From Streptomyces sp. NBC_00576 (lineage in GTDB: Bacteria > Actinomycetota > Actinomycetes > Streptomycetales > Streptomycetaceae), in NCBI RefSeq assembly GCF_036345175.1, contig NZ_CP107780.1:744001-808000 (forward strand): a stretch of 64,000 nucleotides of DNA. Reading direction: 5' to 3'. The translations under genes were made by a program, and so were the position numbers. This document shows positions 56,551 to 64,000 of this stretch, in pieces. Positions within the stretch are counted from its first letter, which is position 1. The number at the start of each line of letters is the position of its first letter. A model generated the notes under the pieces. That model was not told where the DNA came from and did no database searches. It worked only from the letters and a program-made list of their open reading frames with translations.

Positions 56551-57575
56551 CCGTCCACCTGCTTCTCGTCCCGCTTCCCGTCCTGCTTTTCGTCCTGCTT
56601 TTCGTCGGCGCCGACGCGTCGCTTGAGGGGCTCCCACCAGGCGCGGTTGTCGCGGTACCAGGCGACGGTGGCGGCGAGGCCGGCGGCGAAGTCGTGGCGC
56701 GGGGTGTAGCCCAGTTCGTCGTGGAGCTTGCTCCAGTCGACGGAGTAACGCAGGTCGTGGCCCTTGCGGTCCTCGACGTACTCCACGCTGTCCCAGTCGG
56801 CGCCGCAGGCCTCCAGGAGCAGCCCGGTGAGTTCCTTGTTGCTCAGCTCCGTGCCGCCGCCGATGTTGTAGACCTCGCCGGGCCGGCCGCCGGTACGCAC
56901 CAGGTCGACGCCCTGGCAGTGGTCGTCGACGTGCAGCCAGTCGCGGACGTTGAGGCCCTCGCCGTACAGCGGGACCTTCTTGCCGTCCAGCAGGTTGCTG
57001 ACGAACAGCGGGATGACCTTCTCGGGGAACTGGTGCGGCCCGTAGTTGTTGGAGCAGCGGGTGACGCGCACGTCCAGGCCGTGGGTGCGGTGGTAGGCGA
57101 GGGCGAGCAGGTCCGAGGAGGCCTTCGACGCCGAGTAGGGCGAGTTGGGGGCCAGCGGGTGGTCCTCGGGCCAGGAGCCGGACTCGATCGAGCCGTACAC
57201 CTCGTCGGTGGAGACGTGCACGAAGGGGCCGACCCGGTAGCGCAGGGCCGCGTCCAGCAGCACCTGGGTGCCCACCACGTTGGTGCGGACGAAGTCGGCG
57301 GCGCCGTCGATCGAGCGATCCACGTGGGACTCGGCGGCGAAGTGGACGACCTGGTCGGCCTCGGCCATCAGCTTGTCGACGAGTTCGGCGTCGCAGATGT
57401 CGCCCTGGACGAACTTCAGCCGGGGGTGGTCGACCGGGAGGTTCTCCAGGGTGCCCGCGTACGTGAGCTTGTCCAGCACGGTGATCCGGGGCGCGTCCGG
57501 GGCGTCGGACGCGAGGAGGGTGCGGACGTACGTGGAGCCGATGAATCCGGCGGCGCCGGTGACGAGGAGGTTCAT
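56547..57575 (-). CDS. rfbB: dTDP-glucose 4,6-dehydratase
   Basis: A 342-residue RmlB dehydratase. LLVTGAAGFIGSTYVRTLLA binds NAD, VVHFAAESHVDRSI, HVSTDEVYGSI (Thr-Asp-Glu) and PYSASKASSDLLALAYHRTHG (YxxxK) are diagnostic. The last 20 or so residues are a charged EKQD-type repeat not found in typical RmlB. Overlaps both rmlA and rmlD by 4 bp, so the three are translationally coupled. Confidence 0.95.
   Translation of the reverse strand: MNLLVTGAAGFIGSTYVRTLLASDAPDAPRITVLDKLTYAGTLENLPVDHPRLKFVQGDICDAELVDKLMAEADQVVHFAAESHVDRSIDGAADFVRTNVVGTQVLLDAALRYRVGPFVHVSTDEVYGSIESGSWPEDHPLAPNSPYSASKASSDLLALAYHRTHGLDVRVTRCSNNYGPHQFPEKVIPLFVSNLLDGKKVPLYGEGLNVRDWLHVDDHCQGVDLVRTGGRPGEVYNIGGGTELSNKELTGLLLEACGADWDSVEYVEDRKGHDLRYSVDWSKLHDELGYTPRHDFAAGLAATVAWYRDNRAWWEPLKRRVGADEKQDEKQDGKRDEKQVDG
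56553..56612. repeat. Short tandem repeat at the 3' end of rfbB
   Basis: Imperfect 12-bp units built on CTGCTTTTCGTC and variants encode (D)EKQ(D) repeats. Slippage here would change the dehydratase tail in four-residue steps. Confidence 0.7.
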
Positions 57576-58639
57576 GAGTGGATCTGCACCTTGCTGTGGT
57601 CTCCGAGGACGAGTCGGTGGGCGCTGGGAACACTGGGGGCCGGGGTCACCTCGACGTGCCTGCCGATGAGCGAGGACTCGATACGGCCCACCCCGGCGAT
57701 GGAGGAGTCCCGCAGCACGATGGAGAACTCCAGCTCGCTGTCGGTGATCCGGCAGTTCTCCGCGACGGAGGTGAACGGCCCGACGTACGAGTCGCTGACG
57801 ACGGTACCGGCGCCGATGACGACGGGTCCGACGATGCGTGAACGGCTGATGCTCGCGCCCTCCTCGATCACCACCCGCCCTATGGTCTCGGAGGCGTCGT
57901 CCACGTCGCCGTCGATCCGCCGATCGAGGCCCTCCAGGACCATGCGGTTGACCTCCAGCATGTCCGTGACGTTCCCCGTGTCCTTCCAGTAGCCCTTGAT
58001 GAGCGTGGATCGTACGTCGGACCGGGCGTCGATGAGGTACTGGATGGCGTGGGTGATCTCCAACTCGCCGCGCCGGGAGGGGCTGATGGCGCGTACGGCG
58101 TCGTGGATCACCGGGGTGAAGAGGTACACGCCGACGAGCGCGAGGTCGCTCTTGGGGTGCTCGGGCTTCTCCTCCAGGCCGATCACCTGCCCGTCCACGT
58201 CGAGTTCGGCGACACCGAAGGAGCGGGGGTCGGGCACCTGGGTGAGCAGGATCTGGGCGTCGGGGCGCAGTCGGCGGAACTCGTCGACGAGGTCGCTGAT
58301 GCCGCCGATGATGAAGTTGTCGCCGAGGTACATGACGAAGTCGTCGTCACCGAGGAAGTCCCGCGCGATGAGTACCGCGTGGGCCAGGCCCAGGGGCCGT
58401 TCCTGCGGGATGTAGGTGACCTTCAGGCCGAACCTCGACCCGTCGCCGACCGCTTCCTCGATCTCGGCCGCGGTGTCACCGACGATCATGCCGACCTCGG
58501 TGATGCCCGCGTCGGCAAGGGATTCCAGGCCGTAGAACAGGACGGCTTTGTTGGCCACGGGCACGAGCTGCTTCGCCGAGGTATGGGTGATCGGCCGAAG
58601 CCGCGTGCCGGCGCCACCGGAGAGCACGAGAGCCTTCAT
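57572..58639 (-). CDS. rfbA: Glucose-1-phosphate thymidylyltransferase, long form
   Basis: A 355-residue nucleotidyltransferase. LVLSGGAGTRLRPITHTSAK is the signature; QERPLGLAHAV and MYLGDNFIIGG bind nucleotide and metal, and FGVAELDVDGQVIGLEEKP follows. The extra C-terminal 110 residues form a left-handed beta-helix-like region (GASISRSRIVGPVVIGAGTV), as in the long RmlA enzymes often found in natural-product sugar pathways (StrD type). First enzyme of dTDP-rhamnose supply. It heads the rmlA-rmlB-rmlD-methyltransferase operon. Confidence 0.94.
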   Translation of the reverse strand: MKALVLSGGAGTRLRPITHTSAKQLVPVANKAVLFYGLESLADAGITEVGMIVGDTAAEIEEAVGDGSRFGLKVTYIPQERPLGLAHAVLIARDFLGDDDFVMYLGDNFIIGGISDLVDEFRRLRPDAQILLTQVPDPRSFGVAELDVDGQVIGLEEKPEHPKSDLALVGVYLFTPVIHDAVRAISPSRRGELEITHAIQYLIDARSDVRSTLIKGYWKDTGNVTDMLEVNRMVLEGLDRRIDGDVDDASETIGRVVIEEGASISRSRIVGPVVIGAGTVVSDSYVGPFTSVAENCRITDSELEFSIVLRDSSIAGVGRIESSLIGRHVEVTPAPSVPSAHRLVLGDHSKVQIHS

Positions 58640-58720
58640 CCGTTCACCCTAGCTTCGATTTCCCGGGACGTAATATCCGGTGCCTCTGGGTGACCGGTGC
58701 GGGGGCCCGGCGACGTGCCC

Positions 58721-61198
58721 TCAGGGCTCCAGCGCGATCTCGCTCCACACCTGTTTGCCGCCGCTCACCGGGACGGTTCCCCAGGCCGCCGACATGGCCT
58801 CGACCAGGAGCATGCCCCGGCCGCCGGTGGCATCCCAGCCGAGGTTCGTCGGCCGGATGGGGGTGCGGGGCGAGTTGTCCGCGACGGCGACCCGCAGTCG
58901 GCCGTTGAAGAGGGTGAGGTCGAGACGGACCTGGCCGTCGGTGTGCACCAGGGCGTTGGTGACCAGTTCGGAGACGACGAGGAGCACGGTGTCCATGTTC
59001 TCCTGGAGGCCCGCCTCGCCCGCGACACCCCAGGTGCGCAGGGTGCGCCGGGTGAAGCGGCGGGCGTGCCGGACGGCCTCGGGGACCCGCCACACGGTCC
59101 AGCTCTCGCGCAGCGGGCGCCGCTCCATGGCGTCGTAGCGCAGCAGGAGCAGGGCCACGTCGTCGTTGCGGTTGGCGCCCGCGAGGAGGGCGTCGGCGAC
59201 CAGGCCGAGGTGGGCGGGGTCGGCGGCGGCGAGTTTGTGCGCGAGGGCGTCGAGGCCGTCCTCGATGTCCATCTGCGCGGACTCGACGAGGCCGTCGGTC
59301 GTGAGGGCGATCAGGGTGCCGGGCTGGAGGCGGATCAGGCTCATCGGGTAGTCGGCCCTGGGCAGCACGCCGAGCGGGGGTCCGACGTCGGACTCGGTGA
59401 TCTCGGTGGTGCCGTCGGGGTGGCGGACGACCGGGGGGAGGTGGCCGGCGCGGACGTACCAGGCGGTGCCCTCCTCCATGTCGACCTCGACATAGCAGCA
59501 GGTGGCGAAGAGGTCGGTCTCCATGTCGACGAGGAGACGGTTGGCGTGGGAGACGACGACGTCCGGCGGGTGGCCCTCGACGGCGTACGCGCGCAGGGCG
59601 GTGCGCATCTGGCCCATGAGGGTGGCGGCGCCCGCGTTGTGGCCCTGGACGTCGCCGATGACGAGGGCGACGTGGTTGTCGGGCAGCGGGATCACGTCGT
59701 ACCAGTCGCCGCCGACCTCCAGGCCCTCGGTGGTCGGCAGGTAGCGGGCCTCCGCGACCCCGCCGGGCAGCTTGGGCAGGCGGCGGGGCAGCAGCGAGCG
59801 TTGGAGCATGCCGACCAGTTCGTGCTCGGCGTCGAAGGCGTGGGCGCGGGTCAGGGCCTGTCCGGCGAGGCCGGCGGCGGCGGTGAGCAGGGCGCGTTCG
59901 TCGGTGCCGAACTCGTGGGGGCTGTCCCAGCCGATCAGGCAGAGGCCCGCCATCCGGCCGCCGGCGGGCAGCGGCAGCACGGCGAGACCGCCGGGGCCGA
60001 CGCCCTCGAGCGCGGGCTCCATCTCGGTGCCCGCGGGCCAGATGGCGGCACGGCCCTCGCGCAGGGCGGCGGCCAGCGTGGGCATGGAGCGGACGGGCGA
60101 CTCGGGCCACTCGGAGCGCCATTCGAGGCGCCACAGCTCGGGCCAGGACTCGGCTTCGGGCGGGTCGAGCACGGTGACGACGAGTCGGTCGTTCTCCAGC
60201 TCGGCGAGGGCGATCCGGTCGGCCCGCAGCGGCTCGCGCAGCGCGGTGACGACGGCCTGGCTGACGTCACGGACGGTTCCGGCGGTGGCCAGGGCGGCAG
60301 CGAGGCGCTGGACGCGGGCCACGTCGATGACACCGGAGCGCAGGGTGGAGGCGTCGCCGACCGTGCCCACGAGCCGGGCGGGCCGGCCCTCGCCGCCGGT
60401 CACGAGCCGCCCGCGCAGCCTGAGCCACCTCGGCGGGCCGGCGGGCTGGAACACCCGGAACTCGAGTTCGCGGTCGCCGATGGACATGTGGTCGGCCTCG
60501 ACGACGGACATCAGGGAGGGCAGGTCCTCGGGCACGGTGAGGCCGAGCAGGGTCTCGACCTTGCCGTCGAAGTCGGCCCGGTCAAGTGCGAACAGTTCGA
60601 GGAGTTCGTCGCCGACCTCGACGCGCCCGCTGTCCATGGCGAGGCTGAAGGCGTTGGCCGGCAGTTCGCCGGCGTCCGAGGCGGTGGGCGGGGCGGGCCA
60701 GGCGACGGCGTCGGCGAACAGTCCGAGGCAGTCCCGGGCGTCGGCGTCGAAGCCGCCGGGACTCTCCGTCACGGCGAGCAGACAGCCGCCGTCACCGACC
60801 GCCGCCCCCGCGCGGACGGGCAGCGCGGCCAGATGGACGTGACCGGCGGGCAGCCGCCGGGACTCGGCGCGCTCGGCGAGTTCGTCCGGGCCGAGCCATA
60901 CCGGCCGTCCGGTGCGGTGGGCGTCGGCGGCGGGCGAGCCGGTGGCCACGGGGTAGCTGTCGCGCAGGCCGTACAGCGTCCGGGGCACGCCGGCCGACTC
61001 GACGAGACACAGCACGTCACCGGTGTCGCCCGGGGTGTAGACGGCGGTGACGGTCGCGCCGGCGTAGACGAGCGTCTGTTCCAGGATGCGGCGGAGGCGC
61101 TCGCGGGGGTCGAGATCGGCGGTGAGCGACTTGAGGGCAAGTTCGGCACGCGCCGTTGTCGTTCCGCGTCCCGCGTCCTCACTGACCACGTTCGTCAT
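58721..61198 (-). CDS. Multidomain PP2C phosphatase (SpoIIE/RsbU type) with anti-sigma-like ATPase domain
   Basis: An 825-residue regulatory protein. A GAF-like domain spans about 20-165, a PAS-like domain about 185-290, and a second GAF about 300-455. A SpoIIE/PP2C phosphatase (about 475-690) has GGDWYDVIPLPDNHVALVIGDVQGHNAGA, metal Asp residues included, and ALTTDGLVES. The C-terminal HATPase_c domain (about 700-825) has VSELVTNALVHT and GGRGMLLVEAM. This layout phosphorylates and dephosphorylates anti-anti-sigma proteins in streptomycete partner switching. The ATG at 61198 is used. It stands between the rml operon and lanKC; no anti-sigma antagonist is adjacent. Confidence 0.92.
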   Translation of the reverse strand: MTNVVSEDAGRGTTTARAELALKSLTADLDPRERLRRILEQTLVYAGATVTAVYTPGDTGDVLCLVESAGVPRTLYGLRDSYPVATGSPAADAHRTGRPVWLGPDELAERAESRRLPAGHVHLAALPVRAGAAVGDGGCLLAVTESPGGFDADARDCLGLFADAVAWPAPPTASDAGELPANAFSLAMDSGRVEVGDELLELFALDRADFDGKVETLLGLTVPEDLPSLMSVVEADHMSIGDRELEFRVFQPAGPPRWLRLRGRLVTGGEGRPARLVGTVGDASTLRSGVIDVARVQRLAAALATAGTVRDVSQAVVTALREPLRADRIALAELENDRLVVTVLDPPEAESWPELWRLEWRSEWPESPVRSMPTLAAALREGRAAIWPAGTEMEPALEGVGPGGLAVLPLPAGGRMAGLCLIGWDSPHEFGTDERALLTAAAGLAGQALTRAHAFDAEHELVGMLQRSLLPRRLPKLPGGVAEARYLPTTEGLEVGGDWYDVIPLPDNHVALVIGDVQGHNAGAATLMGQMRTALRAYAVEGHPPDVVVSHANRLLVDMETDLFATCCYVEVDMEEGTAWYVRAGHLPPVVRHPDGTTEITESDVGPPLGVLPRADYPMSLIRLQPGTLIALTTDGLVESAQMDIEDGLDALAHKLAAADPAHLGLVADALLAGANRNDDVALLLLRYDAMERRPLRESWTVWRVPEAVRHARRFTRRTLRTWGVAGEAGLQENMDTVLLVVSELVTNALVHTDGQVRLDLTLFNGRLRVAVADNSPRTPIRPTNLGWDATGGRGMLLVEAMSAAWGTVPVSGGKQVWSEIALEP

Positions 61199-61370
61199 TA
61201 CAGCGCGTATGGGGCTCAGGCGCAGCCCCTGGCGTTCCACAGCGCCGGTCGGACCTCTCCGGCGCCCCGGCCGCGCTCATGCGTTCCGCACAGTCCTCTC
61301 GTGACAGCCGTGACTGTCGGGACCCGTCCACGGGCTGGAAGGCTCGGTGCCAGCCATCGAGGAGGTGGGC

Positions 61371-64000
61371 ATGGACCAGCGGTACGAGGTGTACGCGCTC
61401 GCCGACCAGCACTTCTACGAGACGCCTGACCGACTGTCCGCACCGGGCAAGGCCGCTCCCCTGTTCGGGACCGCCGGCCGTGCCGTGCCGGAGGGCTGGC
61501 GTGCGGGGCGGATCGGCGACTGGCTGGCGCTGACGCCGCTCGGTCCGCAGTGCGACCCGCTGCCGGGCCCCACGCAGGGCTGGAAGGTGCATGCCTCGGC
61601 CACCCGGGCGAACGCGGAGCGGATCGCCGCGACGGTGTGGGACTACTGCGTGCCGCGGGGCATCCCGTTCAAATTCCTGCCGGGCCCCCATCTGCTGCAT
61701 CTGCGGAACACCAAGTACGCGGGCCGGGAGGGAAGCGGCAAGTTCGTGACGATCTATCCGGCCGACGAGGACCTGCTGCACCAGGTGCTGACCGAGCTGG
61801 GCGCCCTGCTGGAGGGCTGCGAGGGGCCGTACATCCTCACCGATCTGCGCTGGCAGGACGGTCCGCTGTACGTGCGTTACGGGGCTTTCGCGCGCTCCTT
61901 CGTCGTCGACGAGCGCGGCTCGCTCGTGCCGGCGGTGCGGGACGGTGAGGGGCGGCTGGTGCCGGACCGGCGTGCGCCCTCCTTCCAGGTCCCGGAGTGG
62001 GTGCGACTGCCCGCGTTCCTCCAGGCACAGCTCGCGGCCCGCAACGCGACGACGGTCTCCGACCTGCCGTACCGCATCGAGAAGGCCCTGCACTTCTCCA
62101 ACGGCGGCGGCGTGTACGTCGGCACCGACACGCGCGACGGGCGCCGGGTCGTCCTGAAGGAGGGGCGTCCGTACGCGGGGCTGGCGGCCGACGGCGCGGA
62201 CGCGGTCACCCGGCTGGAGCGTGAACGTGCCGCGCTGGAGCGGGTGTCGGGGCTCGGGACGGTGCCTCAGGTGCGCGACTGGTTCACGCTCGGGGACCAC
62301 CGCTTCCTCGTCATGGACTTCATCGAGGGGCGCCCTCTCAACGCCTTCTTCGCCGAGCGCCACCCGCTGCTCACCCACGAGCCGGATCCGGCGGCGGTGG
62401 CCGCCTACACGCGGTGGGCGCTGCGTATCCACCGCGCGGTCGAGGAGGCCGTCGAGGCGGTGCACGCGCGCGGGATCGTCTTCAACGACCTGCACATCTT
62501 CAACATCATGGTCGCGCCCGACGAGGAGTCGGTGTCCCTGGTCGACTTCGAGGCGGCGGCGCCCACCGAGGAGCGGGGCCGCCAGGTCGTCGCCCACCCC
62601 GGGTTCTTCGCCCCGCCCGACCGCAGGGGCACGGACGTCGACCGGTACGCGCTGGCGTGTCTGCGCCTCGCGCTCTTCATGCCCCTGACCACCCTGTTCG
62701 TGGTGGACCGCGGCAAGGCGGCCCATCTGGCCGAGGTGATCGCCGGCCAGTTCCCTGACGTACCGGCGAAGTTCCTGGCCGAGGCGGTCGCCGAGATCAC
62801 CCGTGACGTGTCCGAGCGGGGGCCGGCTCACTCCGTACCCTCGCCGCCCGCCGCTCCGGTCGAACCCGGCGACTGGCCGTACAGCCGTGACTCGATGGTG
62901 AAGGCGATCCTCGCCTCCGCCACCCCCGACCGCGACGACCGGCTCTTCCCGGGCGACATCACCCAGTTCTCGGACGGTGGCGGACTCGGCCTCGCGCACG
63001 GCGCGGCCGGGGTGCTGTACGCGCTGTCCCAGGCGGGCGCCGAGCGGTACGAGGAGGGCGAACGCTGGCTGCTGGCCCAGACCGACCCGGTGCCGGTGGG
63101 CACGCCGCTGGGGCTGTACGACGGTCTCGCGGGCGTTGCCCATGTCCTCGACCTGCTCGGGCACCGCCCACGTGCGCTGGACCTGATCGACATCGTCCTC
63201 CGGGAGAAGTGGCACAAGCTCTCCTCGGACCTGCGGGGCGGCCTCGCCGGGCTGGGCCTGGTCCTCGGCCGGCTGGCGCGCACGACCGGGGAGTCGGAGC
63301 TGGCCGAACGGGCCCAGGACGTCACGGACATCCTGGTGGGCCGCCTGGCCGAACCGCTCCCGGACCCGAAGAAACGGCGTGCCGGGCTGTTGCGGGGCGC
63401 GAGCGGGCCCGCGCTGCTGTTCCTTCGCCAGTACGAGGTGACAGGTGACCCCGCGCTGCTCGACGCGGCCCGCACGGCGCTGCGCCGGGACCTGGACGGC
63501 TGCGTCGTCCAGCGCGGCGGCGGTCTCGAGGTCGACGAGGGGTGGCGGACCATGCCGTACCTCGCGGAGGGCAGCGTGGGCATCGGCCTGGTCCTCGACG
63601 ACTGGCTGGCGCTCGGCGCGTCCGAGGGGCGCTCCCAGACCTACGCCGACACGCGCAAGGAGTTCGAGCAGGCCCGGGACCGGATCCTGACGTCCGCCGC
63701 CTCACGCTTCTACGCGCAGCCCGGACTGTTCCAGGGCAGGGCCGGCATGATCCTGCACCTTGCCCGCACCGGCGCCCCCGAGGCGCGGCTACACGAACAG
63801 ATCTCGGGGCTCGGCTGGTACGCGATGTCGTACCAGGGCCAGCTGGCCTTCCCCGGGCATCAGATGATGCGGCTCTCCATGGATCTGGGCACCGGAACCG
63901 CGGGCTGTCTGCTCGCGCTCGGCGCGGCCCTCGACGAGACGGTGCCCGCCGCTCTGCCCTTCCTCCCGCCGTTACGGCGGCCCCATGACGCGGCTCCGCT
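61371..64000 (+). CDS. Class III lanthipeptide synthetase (LanKC, RamC/AmfT-like), cut by window end
   Basis: 876 codons are visible and the end is missing, probably by only a few tens of residues. The N-terminal lyase region (about 1-240) begins MDQRYEVYALADQHFYETPD, with GSGKFVTIYPADE and YILTDLRWQDGPLYVRYG. The kinase domain (about 250-470) has RRVVLKEGRP (Lys), GIVFNDLHIFNIM (catalytic Asp) and VSLVDFEAAAP (DFE). The cyclase region (about 520 on) has SDGGGLGLAHGAAGVLYAL and GLYDGLAGVAHVL but no zinc-ligand Cys-Cys-His set, typical of class III. It dehydrates and cyclises a precursor peptide, expected just beyond the window. ATG at 61371 follows GAGGAGG. Confidence 0.93.
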   Translation, partial: MDQRYEVYALADQHFYETPDRLSAPGKAAPLFGTAGRAVPEGWRAGRIGDWLALTPLGPQCDPLPGPTQGWKVHASATRANAERIAATVWDYCVPRGIPFKFLPGPHLLHLRNTKYAGREGSGKFVTIYPADEDLLHQVLTELGALLEGCEGPYILTDLRWQDGPLYVRYGAFARSFVVDERGSLVPAVRDGEGRLVPDRRAPSFQVPEWVRLPAFLQAQLAARNATTVSDLPYRIEKALHFSNGGGVYVGTDTRDGRRVVLKEGRPYAGLAADGADAVTRLERERAALERVSGLGTVPQVRDWFTLGDHRFLVMDFIEGRPLNAFFAERHPLLTHEPDPAAVAAYTRWALRIHRAVEEAVEAVHARGIVFNDLHIFNIMVAPDEESVSLVDFEAAAPTEERGRQVVAHPGFFAPPDRRGTDVDRYALACLRLALFMPLTTLFVVDRGKAAHLAEVIAGQFPDVPAKFLAEAVAEITRDVSERGPAHSVPSPPAAPVEPGDWPYSRDSMVKAILASATPDRDDRLFPGDITQFSDGGGLGLAHGAAGVLYALSQAGAERYEEGERWLLAQTDPVPVGTPLGLYDGLAGVAHVLDLLGHRPRALDLIDIVLREKWHKLSSDLRGGLAGLGLVLGRLARTTGESELAERAQDVTDILVGRLAEPLPDPKKRRAGLLRGASGPALLFLRQYEVTGDPALLDAARTALRRDLDGCVVQRGGGLEVDEGWRTMPYLAEGSVGIGLVLDDWLALGASEGRSQTYADTRKEFEQARDRILTSAASRFYAQPGLFQGRAGMILHLARTGAPEARLHEQISGLGWYAMSYQGQLAFPGHQMMRLSMDLGTGTAGCLLALGAALDETVPAALPFLPPLRRPHDAAP

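Noticed and set aside
58697..61429. 910-codon plus-strand frame
   Set aside because: Antisense to the phosphatase gene, whose domains are all recognisable; no motifs in this frame.
61179..63215. 678-codon minus-strand frame
   Set aside because: Antisense to lanKC; no domain and typical shadow composition.

Overview
The window is typical Streptomyces chromosome. It has high GC and strong third-position GC bias, mycothiol-dependent formaldehyde oxidation, a DUF574-type SAM methyltransferase, a RamC/AmfT-type class III lanthipeptide synthetase, DmdR/IdeR-type iron boxes, and dispersed GC-rich intergenic hairpin repeats. Genes are densely packed in short operons with many 1-4 bp stop/start overlaps. 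No tRNA, rRNA, CRISPR array, phage or insertion sequence was seen.

Layout. 236-2667: degenerate thymidylate-kinase-like protein, DUF574 methyltransferase, and an alpha/beta hydrolase behind a 20-bp palindrome. 2691-4978: FAD oxidoreductase with an ECF41-type sigma factor, and a candidate ECF41 promoter upstream. 5158-9496: a gallate-pathway operon (GntR regulator, GalB-type hydratase, GalC-type aldolase, GalD tautomerase) ending in a VOC-type extradiol dioxygenase; a double palindrome lies upstream of gntR. 9732-12441: secreted metal-dependent hydrolase with a discoidin domain, and a TetR regulator. 12597-18434: flavodoxin-fold oxidoreductase and a two-component system, divergent from a ferric-reductase-like flavohaem protein, a doubly flavinylated FMN-binding protein and ApbE. 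18523-20237: mycothiol-dependent formaldehyde dehydrogenase plus metallo-beta-lactamase hydrolase. 20457-24104: sulfide/persulfide module (dioxygenase-triple rhodanese fusion, TauE exporter, histidine-free CsoR/CstR repressor with three operators, rhodanese-DUF2892). 24094-25986: gene decay (PKS acyltransferase remnant, unidentified fragment, deleted ABC exporter).

26009-38671 is an iron region. It holds an FhuF-like ferric-siderophore reductase, two FecCD permeases separated by a repeat-bearing bridging ORF, an ATPase, a lipoprotein receptor, and a five-gene NRPS-independent siderophore operon in vibrioferrin order (ATP-grasp, IucA/IucC, MFS, IucA/IucC, PLP decarboxylase). Two iron boxes lie in the divergent promoter. 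38748-40645 holds a small secreted protein, a SnoaL-like protein, and folD behind a ZTP riboswitch. 40738-44364 holds an ECF sigma factor with a CU044_5270-family partner, divergent from an orphan cytochrome oxidase subunit I. 44647-51957 holds a glycosyltransferase with a duplicated 3' end, TetR plus beta-propeller protein, a secreted GH5 enzyme, an XdhC-like protein and a phosphoesterase. 52172-58639 is a dTDP-rhamnose/cell-surface glycan block: GT2 and rmlC on one strand, and rmlA-rmlB-rmlD-methyltransferase on the other, meeting at two hairpins. 58721-61198 is a SpoIIE-type phosphatase with an anti-sigma-like ATPase domain. 61371 to the end is a nearly complete lanKC gene whose precursor peptide would lie outside the window.

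All calls come from reading translations, motifs and spacing by eye; no database search was run.
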